DNA of 45,000 bases, from positions 2,370,465-2,415,464 of the forward strand of contig CM018891.1 of the NCBI GenBank assembly GCA_009663005.1, given 5' to 3'. Numbering within the stretch: position 1 is the stretch's first letter; each line of letters begins with the position of its first letter. Shown here piece after piece: positions 1 through 11,692 of the stretch. Both the position numbers and the translations under genes were made by a program. The notes under the pieces were generated by a model. It was not told the DNA's origin. It saw only the letters and a program-made list of their open reading frames with translations, and did no database searches. Source of the stretch: Actinidia chinensis. Its lineage: Eukaryota; Streptophyta; Magnoliopsida; Ericales; Actinidiaceae.

Positions 1-292
1 AGTTTGCCAGAGAGAGGAAACGGGTGCGAAAATGTAATCCTTGGGGGATTACTGAGAGCACACAACTTGTTGTTGTGTGCAGAGGGGTTGTTTGTGTTTG
101 GGTAGGATTTGCTATGGTGCTTTGGAGCACATAGCTCAGAGAGTGTGTGAGGGCTGTGAGAGTATGTAGAGGAGCAGACTGAGAGATAAGACACCGCCGA
201 AGAGAGAGTGCTAGAGTGAATTGAGATGAACCTCCCTATTGTACTCCTTGTAATTCATTCCTGGATAGTGAATTATTGTTCCTCTCCGGGAT

Positions 293-340
<48 letters not shown>
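1..340 (+). mobile_element. Ty1/copia-like LTR end (R/U5 part), truncated by the window edge
   Basis: The stretch around 276-330 (CCTCTCCGGGATGTAGGC, then GGCCGAACCACGTAAATC) resembles the conserved R/U5 segment of many plant Ty1/copia LTRs, which is followed there by a T/G-rich tail. Upstream is GA/GT-rich sequence (121-215), as in such LTRs. No gag or pol reading frame and no clear primer-binding site follows, so this is a remnant or solo LTR. The family assignment is from recall of the motif; the left end lies outside the window. Confidence 0.55.
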
Positions 341-341
<1 letters not shown>

Positions 342-1063
342 TGATGGTGGCAGAGTTGACTGATAACTCGTTTTGGGCACAACAGGTATGTGAATTATTG
401 CAAACGCCCTCGTTAGAACATTTCCATCGAAAAGGCAAATCCTTACCAAAGCCAATTTATGGCTAGATTACTTTAAAAAATCCTCTTTGTTGGTTACATA
501 AAACCTTGTTAAATGATAGTTTTGCTAAAACTGATATAAAATTTGGCACAAATTTTAGCAGTAACAAATTTGTTGAGTCGGTATTGCTCAGGAATGGATA
601 TGAGATTTGGTTGTGCCAAAATAGGTTTGTATTAGTACATGATTTTATATTTTGATAAATTGACATTGTAGCTAGTATTAAAATGATTTTTCAAGGATGA
701 CCTAAACCAGTGAAGATGATGTTACTAATAATTTTTCAAAGAACTTAACCCTGGTTGTCTTTTTTTAGGAACTAACAACCGGTCGATCAATGAGAATATC
801 CTAGAAGAAAGAAAATAAAAGAAAATATTCGACAATATCCAAGAAAACAAAGAGACCGAAAGAAAATACGAATATTGAAACAAGATTGCAGTAGAAAAAA
901 GTACAAAAGAATTTAGGAGTGGAGAATCCCAAAATAGATTATACATGATCTCATGTCATTGTTCTTAATACCTGACTAATTAAATTCGAGGATCACACAG
1001 TTTAAACTTGTTTTTTTTCGATATATAGACTGATTCAATCATATTCATTACATGTCCATGAAC
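341..1063. other. AT-rich intergenic DNA
   Basis: No convincing coding sequence, RNA gene or structured repeat was seen. The short open frames here have low-complexity or hydrophobic composition and no recognisable family motif. Confidence 0.4.
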
Positions 1064-1224
1064 AGGGACGGACCCACAGTTTGACCAGCAGGGGCGTAGC
1101 ACCCTGAGTTTTAAAAATTATAAAAATTATTTTAAAAATTTCTTTTTTTACACTTTAGTCCCTGAAATATATTATTTTTTTTTTTACACTTTAGGCCCCG
1201 ATCTAAAATTTTGGCTCCATCCCT
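1064..1224. mobile_element. Short TIR element (MITE), about 160 bp
   Basis: The element begins AGGGACGGACCCA and ends TGGCTCCATCCCT, whose reverse complement is AGGGATGGAGCCA, giving imperfect terminal inverted repeats. The interior is A/T-rich with the twice-repeated phrase TACACTTTAG. The flanks CATGAAC (left) and CTCATGAC (right) are similar and may be an eroded target-site duplication. No coding capacity; superfamily not assigned. Confidence 0.5.
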
Positions 1225-1739
1225 ACTCATGACTAAGCATGCTCTGGCCCATCCACATACCAGTTCCTAGTCCCTTTTTTCTTTTAAATTATCAAATATT
1301 ATCCTTGATGGGTTCTATTTTCTCTCCATCACTCTTTTTTTTTTTTATTCATCGGAAATTAAAGAGTTCAAACAGCACAAACAAACAAGAAACAACCACA
1401 CAAACTAGTTCCTGAAAACCACGCCGGTGGTCTTCATTGAGCATCCTCCTCGTAGATTGGGGAGGTTCTTGCAGCACCACCATGGGTTACTCCTGGTTGA
1501 TTCCCATCCTAGCTAGGAAATCAGCACATAACACCCCAAACATTGTAGCCAAAACCGAACAAATTGTGTGAATCAAAATCTAGGCAAAGTTGCCACTATT
1601 CAGCCCGTTCTCTCTCATAACTATCAGGAGAATGGTTTTGGATAGGGAAAATGATAAAGTTCACAGCGTTTTTGGTTGATTAATTTAGAAGTTCCTTATT
1701 TTGGAAACCACAAACATGTAAAGATTTCTAGAAATTACC
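1225..1739. other. Intergenic DNA, nothing recognised
   Basis: Between the small TIR element and the F-box-like relic. No N-terminal F-box motif could be found here in any frame, although the relic downstream would need one. Confidence 0.35.
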
Positions 1740-2781
1740 AAGTAGATGCAAGAAAGAAGGAATTGCAAATATTGCTTGATTCACTTCATTTGCCCCTTTT
1801 TCGTTGTCTGTGTCTTTCTTGCTAAAATAAATTCTGCAGAAACAAGTTTCCTCCCCATTGATTGCATTGCCGATCCTTCTTGCAATGGCTTGGTACTTTA
1901 TTTAACGACCAGCGTCAGCATAGCTAGATTCTATCTATGAGCCCTGTCCATCAGCAGCAGCACCAGCAGCAGCAGTTTGAACTTCCTCCAATATGGAACC
2001 CTATGTGTTTTCCGGCTTTTGGCATTGCCTTGGATGGGCTGCAGCCGCGGTTCAAAGTGGTTTGCTGCTGTGTCCAGTGGTTGCCCAGTTAACGGAACAA
2101 TTAGATGCCATGTCTTCTCCTTGGAACCCTGGAGATGGAGAACGTTTCTTGCAAGAGCTGTTAATGCTTCTTTCCTTGACGAGGCTATGGCGTCACCGTT
2201 TGCCTCCCCATTTCCTAAATGGCGCGGTTCATTGGATCTGGGGTGACTTCATGCTCGTGTACTACATGGACAAGAAGATTTTGAAGCTCGTCCAGTTGCC
2301 AACGGCATGTGGATCCAGGGTTTGGAGAAGAATCGGTTCCGCAAAATGCCTCTTCCACTGCTGCTTAACTGATTCAGGAATTTATATATGGACCTACAAT
2401 GGAGTTGGTGGTGGTAGTGGTGGTTGTGGTGACAAAAACAATTGGGAGTTTAAACATAATGTCCTGGTACAAGATCTGGTGGACAAAAAACCGAAGGAAT
2501 TTCCGGATATGGAATGGAATCCACGTAAACAGTTACAATTGTTTGGTGGACCGACAGCGTTCGTCCAATACCTACCGGTTGCATTTAACAAAGACTTCAG
2601 GATTCTGTATCTTCAATGCCATAGAATGGTAATTTCATATAACGCTAGAAATGGAGAGATTAAAGTGGTCTGGCGTCGTGACGACGAAGATGAGATGATT
2701 TACCATTATGAACTTTTTCCTTTCCAATTCAACCCTGGCATTGTTTATAAGGTCTGGATGCAAATTAGAAGAGTCCAATAA
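1740..2781 (+). pseudogene. F-box-associated-domain protein relic, split over three frames
   Basis: Pieces that look like one F-box-associated (beta-propeller-like) protein occur in order but in different frames. About 1840-1935 encodes FLPIDCIADPSCNGLVLYL. From 2018 comes FGIALDGLQPRFKVV in a second frame. About 2095-2150 encodes IRCHVFSLEPWRWR, back in the first frame. From about 2205 to the stop at 2781 a third frame reads FLNGAVHWIWGDFMLVY, then a kelch-like tail with ISYNARNGEIKVVW. The SCNGL, HVFS...W and NGAVHW phrases are typical of plant F-box-associated domains, which present substrates in SCF ubiquitin ligases. No N-terminal F-box is visible upstream and at least two frameshifts are needed, so it is probably dead. 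Consensus errors like those seen elsewhere in the window cannot be excluded. The subfamily is not certain. Confidence 0.5.
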
Positions 2782-3602
2782 ATTTTTACTTTCTTGAAAA
2801 ATTGCTGGAAGAGACATTAGGGTAGTTTTCTTTGCAGTTCTTCGAATCCTTTTTCAACTCTTTACCATGGCTTATAAAGTATAGACTTGTTTGGAGAGCC
2901 ATTGCTTAGCAACTGACAGTTTTGAATAGACAATACACACACTTGCACTTTAGAGGATCTTTGCAAACAAAACGACTCCTTGGAGGTTCATAAAAATATG
3001 GGGCAATATTGTCCTGAACGTTGTTAAGTGGTTCCATTATCGGCATGCGCGAATTACCAAGACCAAACACACATAAATTGGGGTGGTGGGTCGGTGGGGG
3101 TGGGGAAGAGGCGGTGGATTAATACTAGTGAACATGCTGTTACCAATTGAACAAGGAGGAGTCAGCTACATCAGCTTCCAAGTAGTAGTCCTATGATAGA
3201 ATGTTAAACAATCTAGAACTGGCATTTCTTACACACCGATGAACAAAAAGTGCATATAGTTCTTTTATTATTTTGAAACTCAAGGTCACGGTTTTCTGCA
3301 GATACAAGTTAAAATGCTCGTCTCTAAAGCCTCAGACATCCAATATTTTTGTGCCACATATTGCATGAGACCAACCTCGAATTGCTTTAAAGCCTTCTCC
3401 TTGACGTGATTGAACATATTTATAAACAATACTTTTGATCCCGAGAAGTTATTTAGTACTCCTGGGGCAATGCCCAACGCCAACAGGAGCCACAGGATAA
3501 TGTGGGGTCCATTGCTAAAAGCAGCACCCACGTGACCCTCTGGCTCCCGAGAACGTTGGGGCAATGCTCCAGAAGCCCTAAATATTTTTCCTCTGATCCC
3601 AG
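2782..3602. other. Intergenic DNA and probable 3' UTR of the glycosylase
   Basis: On the minus strand this lies immediately after the glycosylase stop codon (3605-3603). AATAAAAG on the minus strand near 3263-3270 could serve as a poly(A) signal, giving a 3' UTR of about 330 nt. The open frame at 3286-3615 on the minus strand overlaps this UTR and has no family features. Confidence 0.35.
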
Positions 3603-6600
3603 TCATTGTCCCCATGCACAGGCCCTAAATAACAAAGCATAGGAAAATAACAATTAGTACGTAACCATCAGATATAACTGATAGTAACAATAAAAGAAGG
3701 CAAACAGGCTGATGACTTTTATGGGATCGAGTAGCACCCACATTAAAACAGAATGAAACCAGATAATGTTTTAAAACTGCATATGTTTACTTTATTTATT
3801 TAGCTATTTTTTGAAAAGTAGCTAATCAAACCACATAAAGCAGACTATGCCGCCTTCAGGTTTTCAAAGTTGGTTCCTATATACATTTGGCTCCCTTCTG
3901 TTCTTGTCACAGAGATAAATTATGACTCGAATAATCGAATTACCTTCTGAGGAAAAGAAAGACTATTGAGATTCAAAAACCTGACTTTAAGTTGCACAAC
4001 TTTGGTGCCATTCAAAAATCAGGGCCATCAAAGGAGCAAGGTTTGTAGGGTTTACAAATGAAAGAATCGCACATAAACCAAATCAAGCCCAACCAAACTA
4101 TCTTTTTCTATTCTCTTGAACTCATCCTAAATTGGTGCTGCTCCTATCATTTAAAATAGCTATTCTATAAAATTTTCGTTCTGATTTTGTTGGCATCCAT
4201 CCATTGCAACATATCATGCCAAAAGCACCTCTACGGAGCCTACTTTGATACTTATTAGTAATCGTGCCCAGATAACAAAATTATTCACTCTTTGATATCT
4301 CTTGATTTCTCTTCACACCTCAGCTACTTATAGGTCAACTGCCATTAAATACATTCCGAATATTTAGTTTTGGTCAGTCCTATTTTAAGTTCTTTCGACT
4401 CCAGTGCTTGTCCAAATACCTAATTTAGTGTAAAGCCCACTTTTAGCTTCATCCATCTAGACAAGGCAAATGCAAACAACATACACCACAAGAAGTAATT
4501 CTAAACGTGTCCCGTCCATTCATCCAGAATGGTTTACCAACAAAGATATCAAATTTCAATGAACAAGAATCAAAAAACCAGTAACTCAAGGTAGGTCAAT
4601 ATGATAAAGCTCACCCCAATAAGAAGCTCTTCATCCAAAGTATTCAAGATCCAATCAATGGCATCAATAGGTTAATCAATATTCTTAGGAAAAAGAAAGC
4701 GAGAAGGAGGACAAAATAAGATCACAATACATAATTAAATGGGACCACATTCATAAATTGTGATTCAATAAGGTAGGCTTCTATACACTACAATATCAAA
4801 ATACAATTCTGTCAAGCAATAAAAATCCAATGCAATAGAGTATCAGTTTTCAACTTATTCAACTAAAACAGATTTCTTGGAGTATTTTGATCAATTCGGG
4901 GGATCGATTAGGATCGGTACATTCACAGTTGTGGAATGAAGGTGTACCTTTTCCATGTGGTGTAAAATGTAAATTGATAGGGTACTAGGCTCTTAACATT
5001 TTCTATTAAAAAGAGACCCCAACCTAAAAATGAGACGAACTAAATCTGCAACCTATGCTAGCCAAAAATTTAACAGTGATAGTTCCTACCAGTGTCAACT
5101 AGAAAGCCATAAGAAAATTCAATATCCTGCAGGAGGCTTATTATAGAGATATAAAATTCATCAAAATCAAAAGAAAATGCAGTATACAAATTTAAGTTCA
5201 GAATATGTTTTCCTGGTGACAGGACAAAAAAAGTAAATCATTGGAAAATTGTCTACAACATCATTGGAATCAGAAAGGCAAAGCTGCAATTAGAAGATTT
5301 CCACAACATCAGTGGAAACAAAAGAAATAATAAAACTTCATATCATGGATCAAACTTGCCAATCGTCATCCAATTGGAGTCAAAAGAATCCATGAAGTTT
5401 CATTTTATACTTCCTTTCTCAGTGCATATGAGTAGAAGGATAATCATTAATCTACAATCAATAAATTGCATTTCAAAAGTCTAGAAATTTTGAAGAATCT
5501 AAACAAGACTAGGGAAGATAAAATATCAAAACTCATGCATAATATTTTCAATTTCGTCATTGTAGGCTAAAACATCTCTCGATTTAGTAATACAACTTCT
5601 GTACAAACATAGAGCACACCATATTTTTGCATCAACGAGGAGCTACTTATCCAAACTTTCACACAAAACGAATCATATTAGCTCAAAACTGGGGTAACTT
5701 TTGATATGACTATAAGAAGTTTCTGGATTCGCCACCATCTCTAATAGGAGAGGACTAAAGTTCAGCATATTGGGATCTCATTTCAGTGAATGAGATCCCA
5801 ATATGACGTGAAGGTGAAAGTGCAATGAAGTTCTGCAATTCGAAGGATTTCAATGGTTTCAGATTAAAATGGAATCCCGTCCTACGTTTCTTATTCAGTG
5901 ATTGACAGCCGCCCTACTTCTAATGATAGTGTGGGAGAGGGGCTGAAGGATGGCAAAGGTGCAAAAACAAAAACTACATAACAAAATATAGTTCCTGCCA
6001 CAACTGTCAGCAAAACCTTCCGGTTAATCTTAGAATAGTTAAGGGCTTTGATATTGTAGTAACGCATGCTCTTTAATTTAAAAAGAAGGGGGGGAAATTG
6101 GTAAATCCACATCCTTTATTGAAGGAATTCCAGCCCTTACACATGGTGGGACCCACTCTTGAAAGGAGTTTGTGAATCCATCAGAGAGGGGATTTAACAG
6201 TCCCCAAAATAAATAAAACAAACTTTATTACTTAGCAGCTCACCCTAATATCTAGCAAAATTTAATAAAATTCAAATGCTTCCAATGCGATAATAATGCT
6301 AGATTGTGCCATTCTTAAATGCCAGCATACCGGCAGAGGCAACTAAGGCAGGGGGAATGCATCGATGAAAACAAAAATGTTGTTCTAATCACTTACGATC
6401 TTTTTTCTGTTTAAGTGTTTTAATCTGAGGATCTTGCCAACCTCACAGACCAGCTTCCCAATATGACAGTGCCACTACTCCTCAGTAGATGAAGTATAAC
6501 AGACTCATTTCCAGTGTCTACTACAATGAAGTTATATAACTAGTCAACAATCTGGAGCTCAAGTAACTAGAGTACTAGAGATGCATTTTAAGACAAATAC

Positions 6601-8005
6601 ATACACAGTTGGCTATGCAGTTGTATAGCCAAACACATGAAATCGACTAAGAAGGCCTGGCCTTGTGCTTCTATTTATAATATAGGGAAAGCTATGAAAC
6701 ATTGTGCGACACACTAACAGCACGACAACCTGAACTTGTGTCTCAAAAGCAGACATTTGCAATGCCTTCCTACTTTATCTACACAAAGGAATATGTGAAA
6801 AGAATGATGTCTGTGTATGCACATCCTCATTTAATAAATCTGCACTGGATGATCCAACATTGTCCATATGCGCAAAGAGGAAGCAATTCCCAATGCAGGT
6901 TTAGAAGCAGGTCCTGGACTTATTCTACAGATTCTTTTCATAATTTCTACAATTTATGGTTCATTCCATACAAACACACGGTAAACCTTTTGCTGACGGT
7001 TGATTCAGACAGGTGCATTTATCACCACGTCCCAATTAATTCGGGGTGTGCTTTTCGTCTGACCATGTGTTCTAAAAAGCGCTAAGGGTTAGTTAGCGGC
7101 GCGGGACGGGCCTAGCGCACTAGGGCAGTTTTTTTTTATGTTATATTTTTTTTATTTAGACTTATATTTACGAAAAACATAATAAATGACCATATATCAA
7201 ATTTTTAAAAAAAAGAATAACATCGAAAATAGTAGAGTTCAAATGTTTTTAATATTAAATAATACTAAGAGACAGATAGAACTTGACAAGTTACGATCTC
7301 TAAAATACATAGAGATTAGAAACTAGGTCTCTAAAAAGCCGCTAGCTAAGCGAGGGGCCCTCGCCTATAACGGGAACTAGGCACCTGGGCGTCTTGGGGG
7401 GGCCTAGGCGGCCGATTTTCAGAACAGTGTTTCTGACACTCCATATGTACAAAAACTGCAAGTGTCATAAGTATGACGTGCATGAACAACTCAAATTATA
7501 GAACGACGAAATGTGGTGGCTATGTTAGATCCGTTCATAATTTCCAAACAACTCAATATACTGGAAGAATTCTTGCTTCCAACTCTTTCTTGTTGTAGAA
7601 TTTTGGTTTCATATGGGGAGTGGTGAATTTTTGCTTCTTGTATCTGTTTTAAGTAAATAATTGCAGTCTCAGCTTTTGTCTATGAAACTTTCAATCTCCA
7701 TTAGATATACCTACACCCACAGTGATTACTTCTGATAAATGAAGGCAGAATTTTAGCAGGCAAAGTTATCCTGTTACAGCTAGGTTAGTTTTTTCAACAA
7801 ACTGTTGCAATTAAATTTTATCTTTCAAGCATTCTATTGCAGTAGAATATAAAAGATTTGCTGCATTTGCCGTCATTCGAAGCCTCACTTTAAATAGCAG
7901 AGACATTAAGTCAGGTTTCTAAACAAAATCGCTAGCCCAAAGTAATCGAGCGGGCCGGAGGGGCCTACGCCTAAGGCGGTTTAGGCGGCCGCCTAGGCGG
8001 GGCCT

Positions 8006-8043
<38 letters not shown>

Positions 8044-8095
8044 TCTTAATATTTACTAAAAATAATACTAAAATGACCAAATATTCAAATTCTAA

Positions 8096-8129
<34 letters not shown>

Positions 8130-10501
8130 TGTTTTTGTTAATAATACAAAGAGAAAGATAGAAATGGCAAAGTTAGGACTCTAAAATACATAAAAATTAG
8201 AAAGTAGGTCTCTAAAAAGCGCTAGACGTTAAGCGGGCGGGCGGGGGCCTAGGTGTCCTAGGCGGCTGGGGGGCCTAGCGCCTAGGCGGGGGCCTAGGCT
8301 GCCTAGGCGGCCGATTTTTAGAACACTGATTAAGGTCAAAAGATAAATATCAACAATACCAGGAACATAGCAACACAGGAGTACAAGTAATAGCCAAGAA
8401 ACAGAAAAAAAAAAGTACACTTGTTCCAACCTTCAACAAGAAATGGCAAGCTGCAAGAGTTGCATATATTTTATTCAATTCTAGAAGCCAGATGGATAAT
8501 TATTTCCCAGTCAAATGGATCTGATGGACTTCTATCTACAATAACACTTGGGCACTAAAAGCAGCCCAACCTTTTTGTAGCAAAATTTTCTAGTAAGAAA
8601 AGGGATTGAATTACATGGTAAGACCTATATTAAGATTTACAAGCGCTGTGCAGAATTTTAAGAACCACTATTTTGTTAAATGAAGGTCAAAGTGAAGTTG
8701 TGCTTCGAGGATAGAAGAAAGTGATGATGGTGATTTTCTAATGCATAACAGTCTTCCAGCCTTTCACTCCTTTACAAGGGATGATTGATGTCTAAATGTA
8801 GACATTTAGAAAGCTCAGGTTAGGATTTAGTCGTGAACCAATACAATAGCTATGGCAGTCGTAAAATCTTCTAGCTAATCACTAAAAGCAAAGTTGGCAG
8901 TTAGAAGCTTTCAAGCATTTTAATATTCCCATGTATGCATGCTTGAGATGATAGAATGAAGGTAGTACCAGAGCTGGAGCAAAGAAGTTAATAAAAGAGA
9001 GAATTTGAGATGTCATACTCCCAAGTTGATTTTCTCGCAAATAATGATTTATGGGCTAAAGAAAAAATAAATAAAGAGCAAGCATGAGAATAAAAAGTAT
9101 GAGATCTAAAGAAGCACAGGAAATCTCAAAAGAAATTAATATTTTCAAAGAATCGACTTGTAGAATAATTTGAGTGCACGTTCAGTTTGTGTAGTTTCGA
9201 CTCCAAAATACCTTTCCAATTACTAACTGAAACTACTTATGCTTCGCTGTTACAAATTAACAACATATGCAATGCATTATACTCATTCATTGATCACAGA
9301 TTCACATCTATGCAACAAGAATTAATAACCCGTATCAACACGAACATATATAGAACAAAAATTGAGAATGCAGGTAATTTAATACGATGAAGAAGGAATT
9401 GAATTCCATGACACATAAAGAAACAGTGAATTTAAGTGAGAGGAACAATACCCTAAATTGAGAATGCCATTGATGGAATCCAAAAACTGCGGCTGCTGCT
9501 GTTGTTGCTGCTGCTCGGGCAGCTGCAGCTGCAAACTCGGTCCGCCCACCACCGCCCCAGCACTGGATGGCGCCCCCTTTGCCTCCACAAACCTCCACAT
9601 ATACCAGGAAGCCACCGATCGGTACGGCCTCCACTTCTCACACAATTGCTCCATCTGTGACGGACGAGGCAAGTCCTCGAGCCCATAAAGCATCTGAACA
9701 CCTTTCCGAACACCCAGGTCGTTCACAGGAAGAACGTCCGGTCTATGAAGCGAGAAAACCATGAACATATGAACAGACCAAGAACCAATCCCATTCACCA
9801 TTGTCAACATTGTGAAGAGCGATTTATCGTCCATCTCGACAATTGAAGAATCAGAGAGAATTCCGTTTTGGTACTTTCTCGCCAAGTCATGGAGGTAACT
9901 CGCTTTTCGGCCCGAAACGCCGATTTGCCGAAGTTGTTGGGGGGTTAGGGCAAGGACGGTGTCGGGGAGCACGCAGGCTTCGCCGCCGCAGAGAGAGACG
10001 AAGCTTGTATAGATCGATGTCCGGCCTTGTACGCGAACTGTGATAGAGAATGCTTTGTTAGGGCTACGAATGGGGTATGGAAGGAGACGAGTTCGGAGGA
10101 AGGTGCCATGTCGATGAAGGAGCGAGAAGCGGATCGGCGGCGCGGAGGTGTCTGAGGGCTTCTCGATTTGCGCCGCGTCGCAGAGAGCGATGCGCGCGCG
10201 ATTTTTCGGGGGCAGGTTTTGTGGCCTGGAAGGGCACGATCTTGTTCTTAGCGGCTTTGGGAGGGGTGGATTTAGGTTTTTCGGCGGCGGCGTGGGGAGA
10301 TTTGCTGTCAGCGTCGTCGTCGTCAGGGGAGAGCTTGCGGATTTTCCGGGGGCGGAGGGGGATTTTGGCGGTCGGAGAGCGGTTTTGAGGCGGAGCATTG
10401 GCGGTGGTTGTGGCGGTGGCGGTGGCGGTGGCGGCAGGGTCAGGGTGGGGTTGAGTTGGCTCAGTTGGGATTTGGGCTTGGGCTTGGGTTGATTCGCCCA
10501 T
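3603..10501 (-). CDS. AlkA-like HhH-GPD DNA-3-methyladenine glycosylase, two exons, frame disrupted
   Basis: Base-excision-repair glycosylase that removes alkylated purines; nuclear by family. Exon 1 is 10501-9452, exon 2 is 3624-3603 (22 nt). The start ATG at 10501 (MGESTQ) matches the family start; an in-frame upstream ATG at 10609 is less likely. Order: disordered basic N-terminus with Ala/Thr repeats and KIPLRPRKIRK, then ADPLLA, then an uninterrupted frame from 10020 to 9452. That frame contains SLCGGEA, QIGVSGRKASYLHDLA, the helix-hairpin-helix VNGIGSWSVHMF (9798-9763), catalytic Asp in NDLGVRKG (codon 9720-9718), EKWRPYRSVASWYMWR, a polyQ run and INGILNLG. The donor at 9451/9450 (GG|GTATTG) joins acceptor TTTAG|G at 3625/3624 in phase, giving the plant tail ...LNLGACAWGQ-stop. 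Between about 10200 and 10020 the family sequence jumps frames about six times (see findings): pseudogene or consensus error. Closest relatives by recall are At1g75230/At1g19480. Confidence 0.85.
5766..5805. repeat. Perfect inverted repeat, 17-bp arms, 6-nt loop
   Basis: The left arm CATATTGGGATCTCATT (5766-5782) is followed by loop TCAGTG and the exact reverse complement (5789-5805). It lies in the glycosylase intron, so it would form a hairpin in the pre-mRNA. Confidence 0.85.
7064..7429. mobile_element. hAT-type MITE, copy 1 (366 bp)
   Basis: Termini read CATGTGTTCTAAAAAGCG at the left and, as reverse complement of the right end, CACTGTTCTGAAAATCGG. Flanking octamers CGTCTGAC and TTTCTGAC share TCTGAC, fitting an eroded 8-bp target-site duplication. 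GC-rich subterminal blocks (GCGCTA, CCTAGGCGGCC) enclose an AT-rich core. No transposase; non-autonomous. Confidence 0.75.
7912..8328. mobile_element. hAT-type MITE, copy 2 (417 bp)
   Basis: Same family as the copies at 7064 and 37780. The left end is diverged (CAGGTTTCTAAACAAAATCG); the right end is CGGCCGATTTTTAGAACACTG. Flanks CATTAAGT and ATTAAGGT are near-identical octamers. The internal phrase TAGGTCTCTAAAAAGCGCTAG is shared with the other copies. No coding capacity. Confidence 0.75.
10409..10438 (-). repeat. Coding microsatellite (GCCACC)n in the glycosylase N-terminus
   Basis: A GGTGGC-type hexamer array on the plus strand encodes the Ala-Thr repeat in the disordered N-terminal tail of the glycosylase. 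It is a likely site of length polymorphism. Confidence 0.7.
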
Positions 10502-10779
10502 GAGGGGTGAGTTGAGTGGGCTAATGTCGGTGGCGGAGTGGTGGCGGAGGTGGTTTAGAGTGAGAAGTGGGATTCGTATCGCTTGAAAGAGAGACGACTC
10601 CAATTTCATGTGGGAGTGATTCTTCTGTTTGGGCGTACAAATTTCTCACCTCGGACTGTTGCGTCGTGATCTTCTAACGGGTGGGGTGTGCGGTTTCCTC
10701 ATCCGAGGATTTAACAGCCCACTATAAACACGCTCCTTTCTGGCGCGTGTACACTTCTTTACGTGTCTAGGAAAGGATA

Positions 10780-11011
10780 AATTTCACCATTGATCCTGGG
10801 TAGAGGTGTCAAGCGTGCCTTGCCGGCACGGCATAGCAAGGGCACGATACGAAAAACTCCGGCACGAGCATAATTTGAGCACGGTATAAGTTGAGCACGG
10901 TATAAGTTGAGCACGGCACAGCACGACATGGTCTAAGCGAGCACGGGTACAAGGCACAAAAATGGGGTGGCACTGATTTCACCATTGACTCCAATTTCAC
11001 CATTGATCCTG
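10780..11011. repeat. GGCACG-rich repeat flanked by a 19-bp direct repeat
   Basis: AATTTCACCATTGATCCTG occurs at 10780-10798 and again at 10993-11011, with a partial third copy between. The DNA between starts AGAGGTGTCAAGCGTGCC and is built of GCACGG units, including a tandem GCACGGTATAAGTTGA (twice, about 10878-10912). It resembles a common plant dispersed repeat rich in GTGCC/GGCAC; no coding capacity. Confidence 0.5.
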
Positions 11012-11026
11012 CGGGGGTTAAAAAAA

Positions 11027-11692
11027 GGTTGAAATACACTGATTACCCTTGAGATTTCGAGTTAATATACAAAGTACTCCTGATGAGAATGACAGTAACC
11101 TCCTCTGAGGTTTGAAATTTGTAATAGATTTCTCTCATTTTATACTATATACCACTAAGGGTCCGGATTAATACATAAAACACCATTGACGTCAATTGTC
11201 CGTTAGTAAGATTGACTGTCCATCCGTGACGTCAACTAAATAATGGTTGAAATATCATATATGTCATTTTTTGACAAATTTACTATATACCCCACAAGGA
11301 TATTGATTAAATAATTAAAAAGTGAATTATATTGACCCATTAACTATTTAATTTATCATTTATACCATTTTCGTTACTAATCTATTTAAAATAATGACGA
11401 AAATCAATTACGTGTTGTCCATGTACTTAAATTAAATGTCACTATATCTAAAATATTATTATTATTTGGTTATTCAGTCATTCATGTGGAGTATATAATA
11501 ATATTATCAAAAAAAAAGAGTATACATGGTATTTTAACTACTATTCAGCTGACATCAGGGGTGCTTTGTGTATTAACTTGAAATCTCAGGGGTGGTTAGT
11601 GTAAAATGTAGAGAATTTATTACAAATTTCAAACTTCAGAGTGTTTTTGTGTATTAACCTGAAATCTCAGGGGTGGTCATTGTATTTCACCC
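11027..11692. mobile_element. Long foldback (long-TIR) element, copy 1
   Basis: Starts GGTTGAAATACACTGAT and ends CATTGTATTTCACCC. The long arms are related throughout, each carrying phrases such as CCTGAGATTTC, TTAATACACAAAG and GTCAGCTGAATAGT or its complement. It is flanked by A-runs (TTAAAAAAA left, TAAAAAAAC right) that could be an 8-9 bp target duplication. A second copy is at 42693-43438. Size and 9-bp-type duplication suggest a Mutator-like non-autonomous element, but no transposase is present. Confidence 0.65.

Larger units (their letters stand above)
3625..9451 (-). other. Large intron of the glycosylase gene
   Basis: GT-AG intron of about 5.8 kb between the large exon and the 22-nt last exon. 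It contains two members of one hAT-type MITE family (7064-7429, 7912-8328) and a perfect 17-bp-arm hairpin (5766-5805). The rest is AT-rich, and I saw no gene in it on either strand. An open frame at 6702-7085 (+) shows no family signature and runs into the MITE. Confidence 0.7.

Noticed and set aside
3286..3615. 109-codon minus-strand open frame
   Set aside because: It overlaps the glycosylase last exon and 3' UTR in another frame and shows no family features.
6702..7085. 127-codon plus-strand open frame
   Set aside because: It lies in the glycosylase intron, has no recognisable domain and ends inside the hAT MITE.
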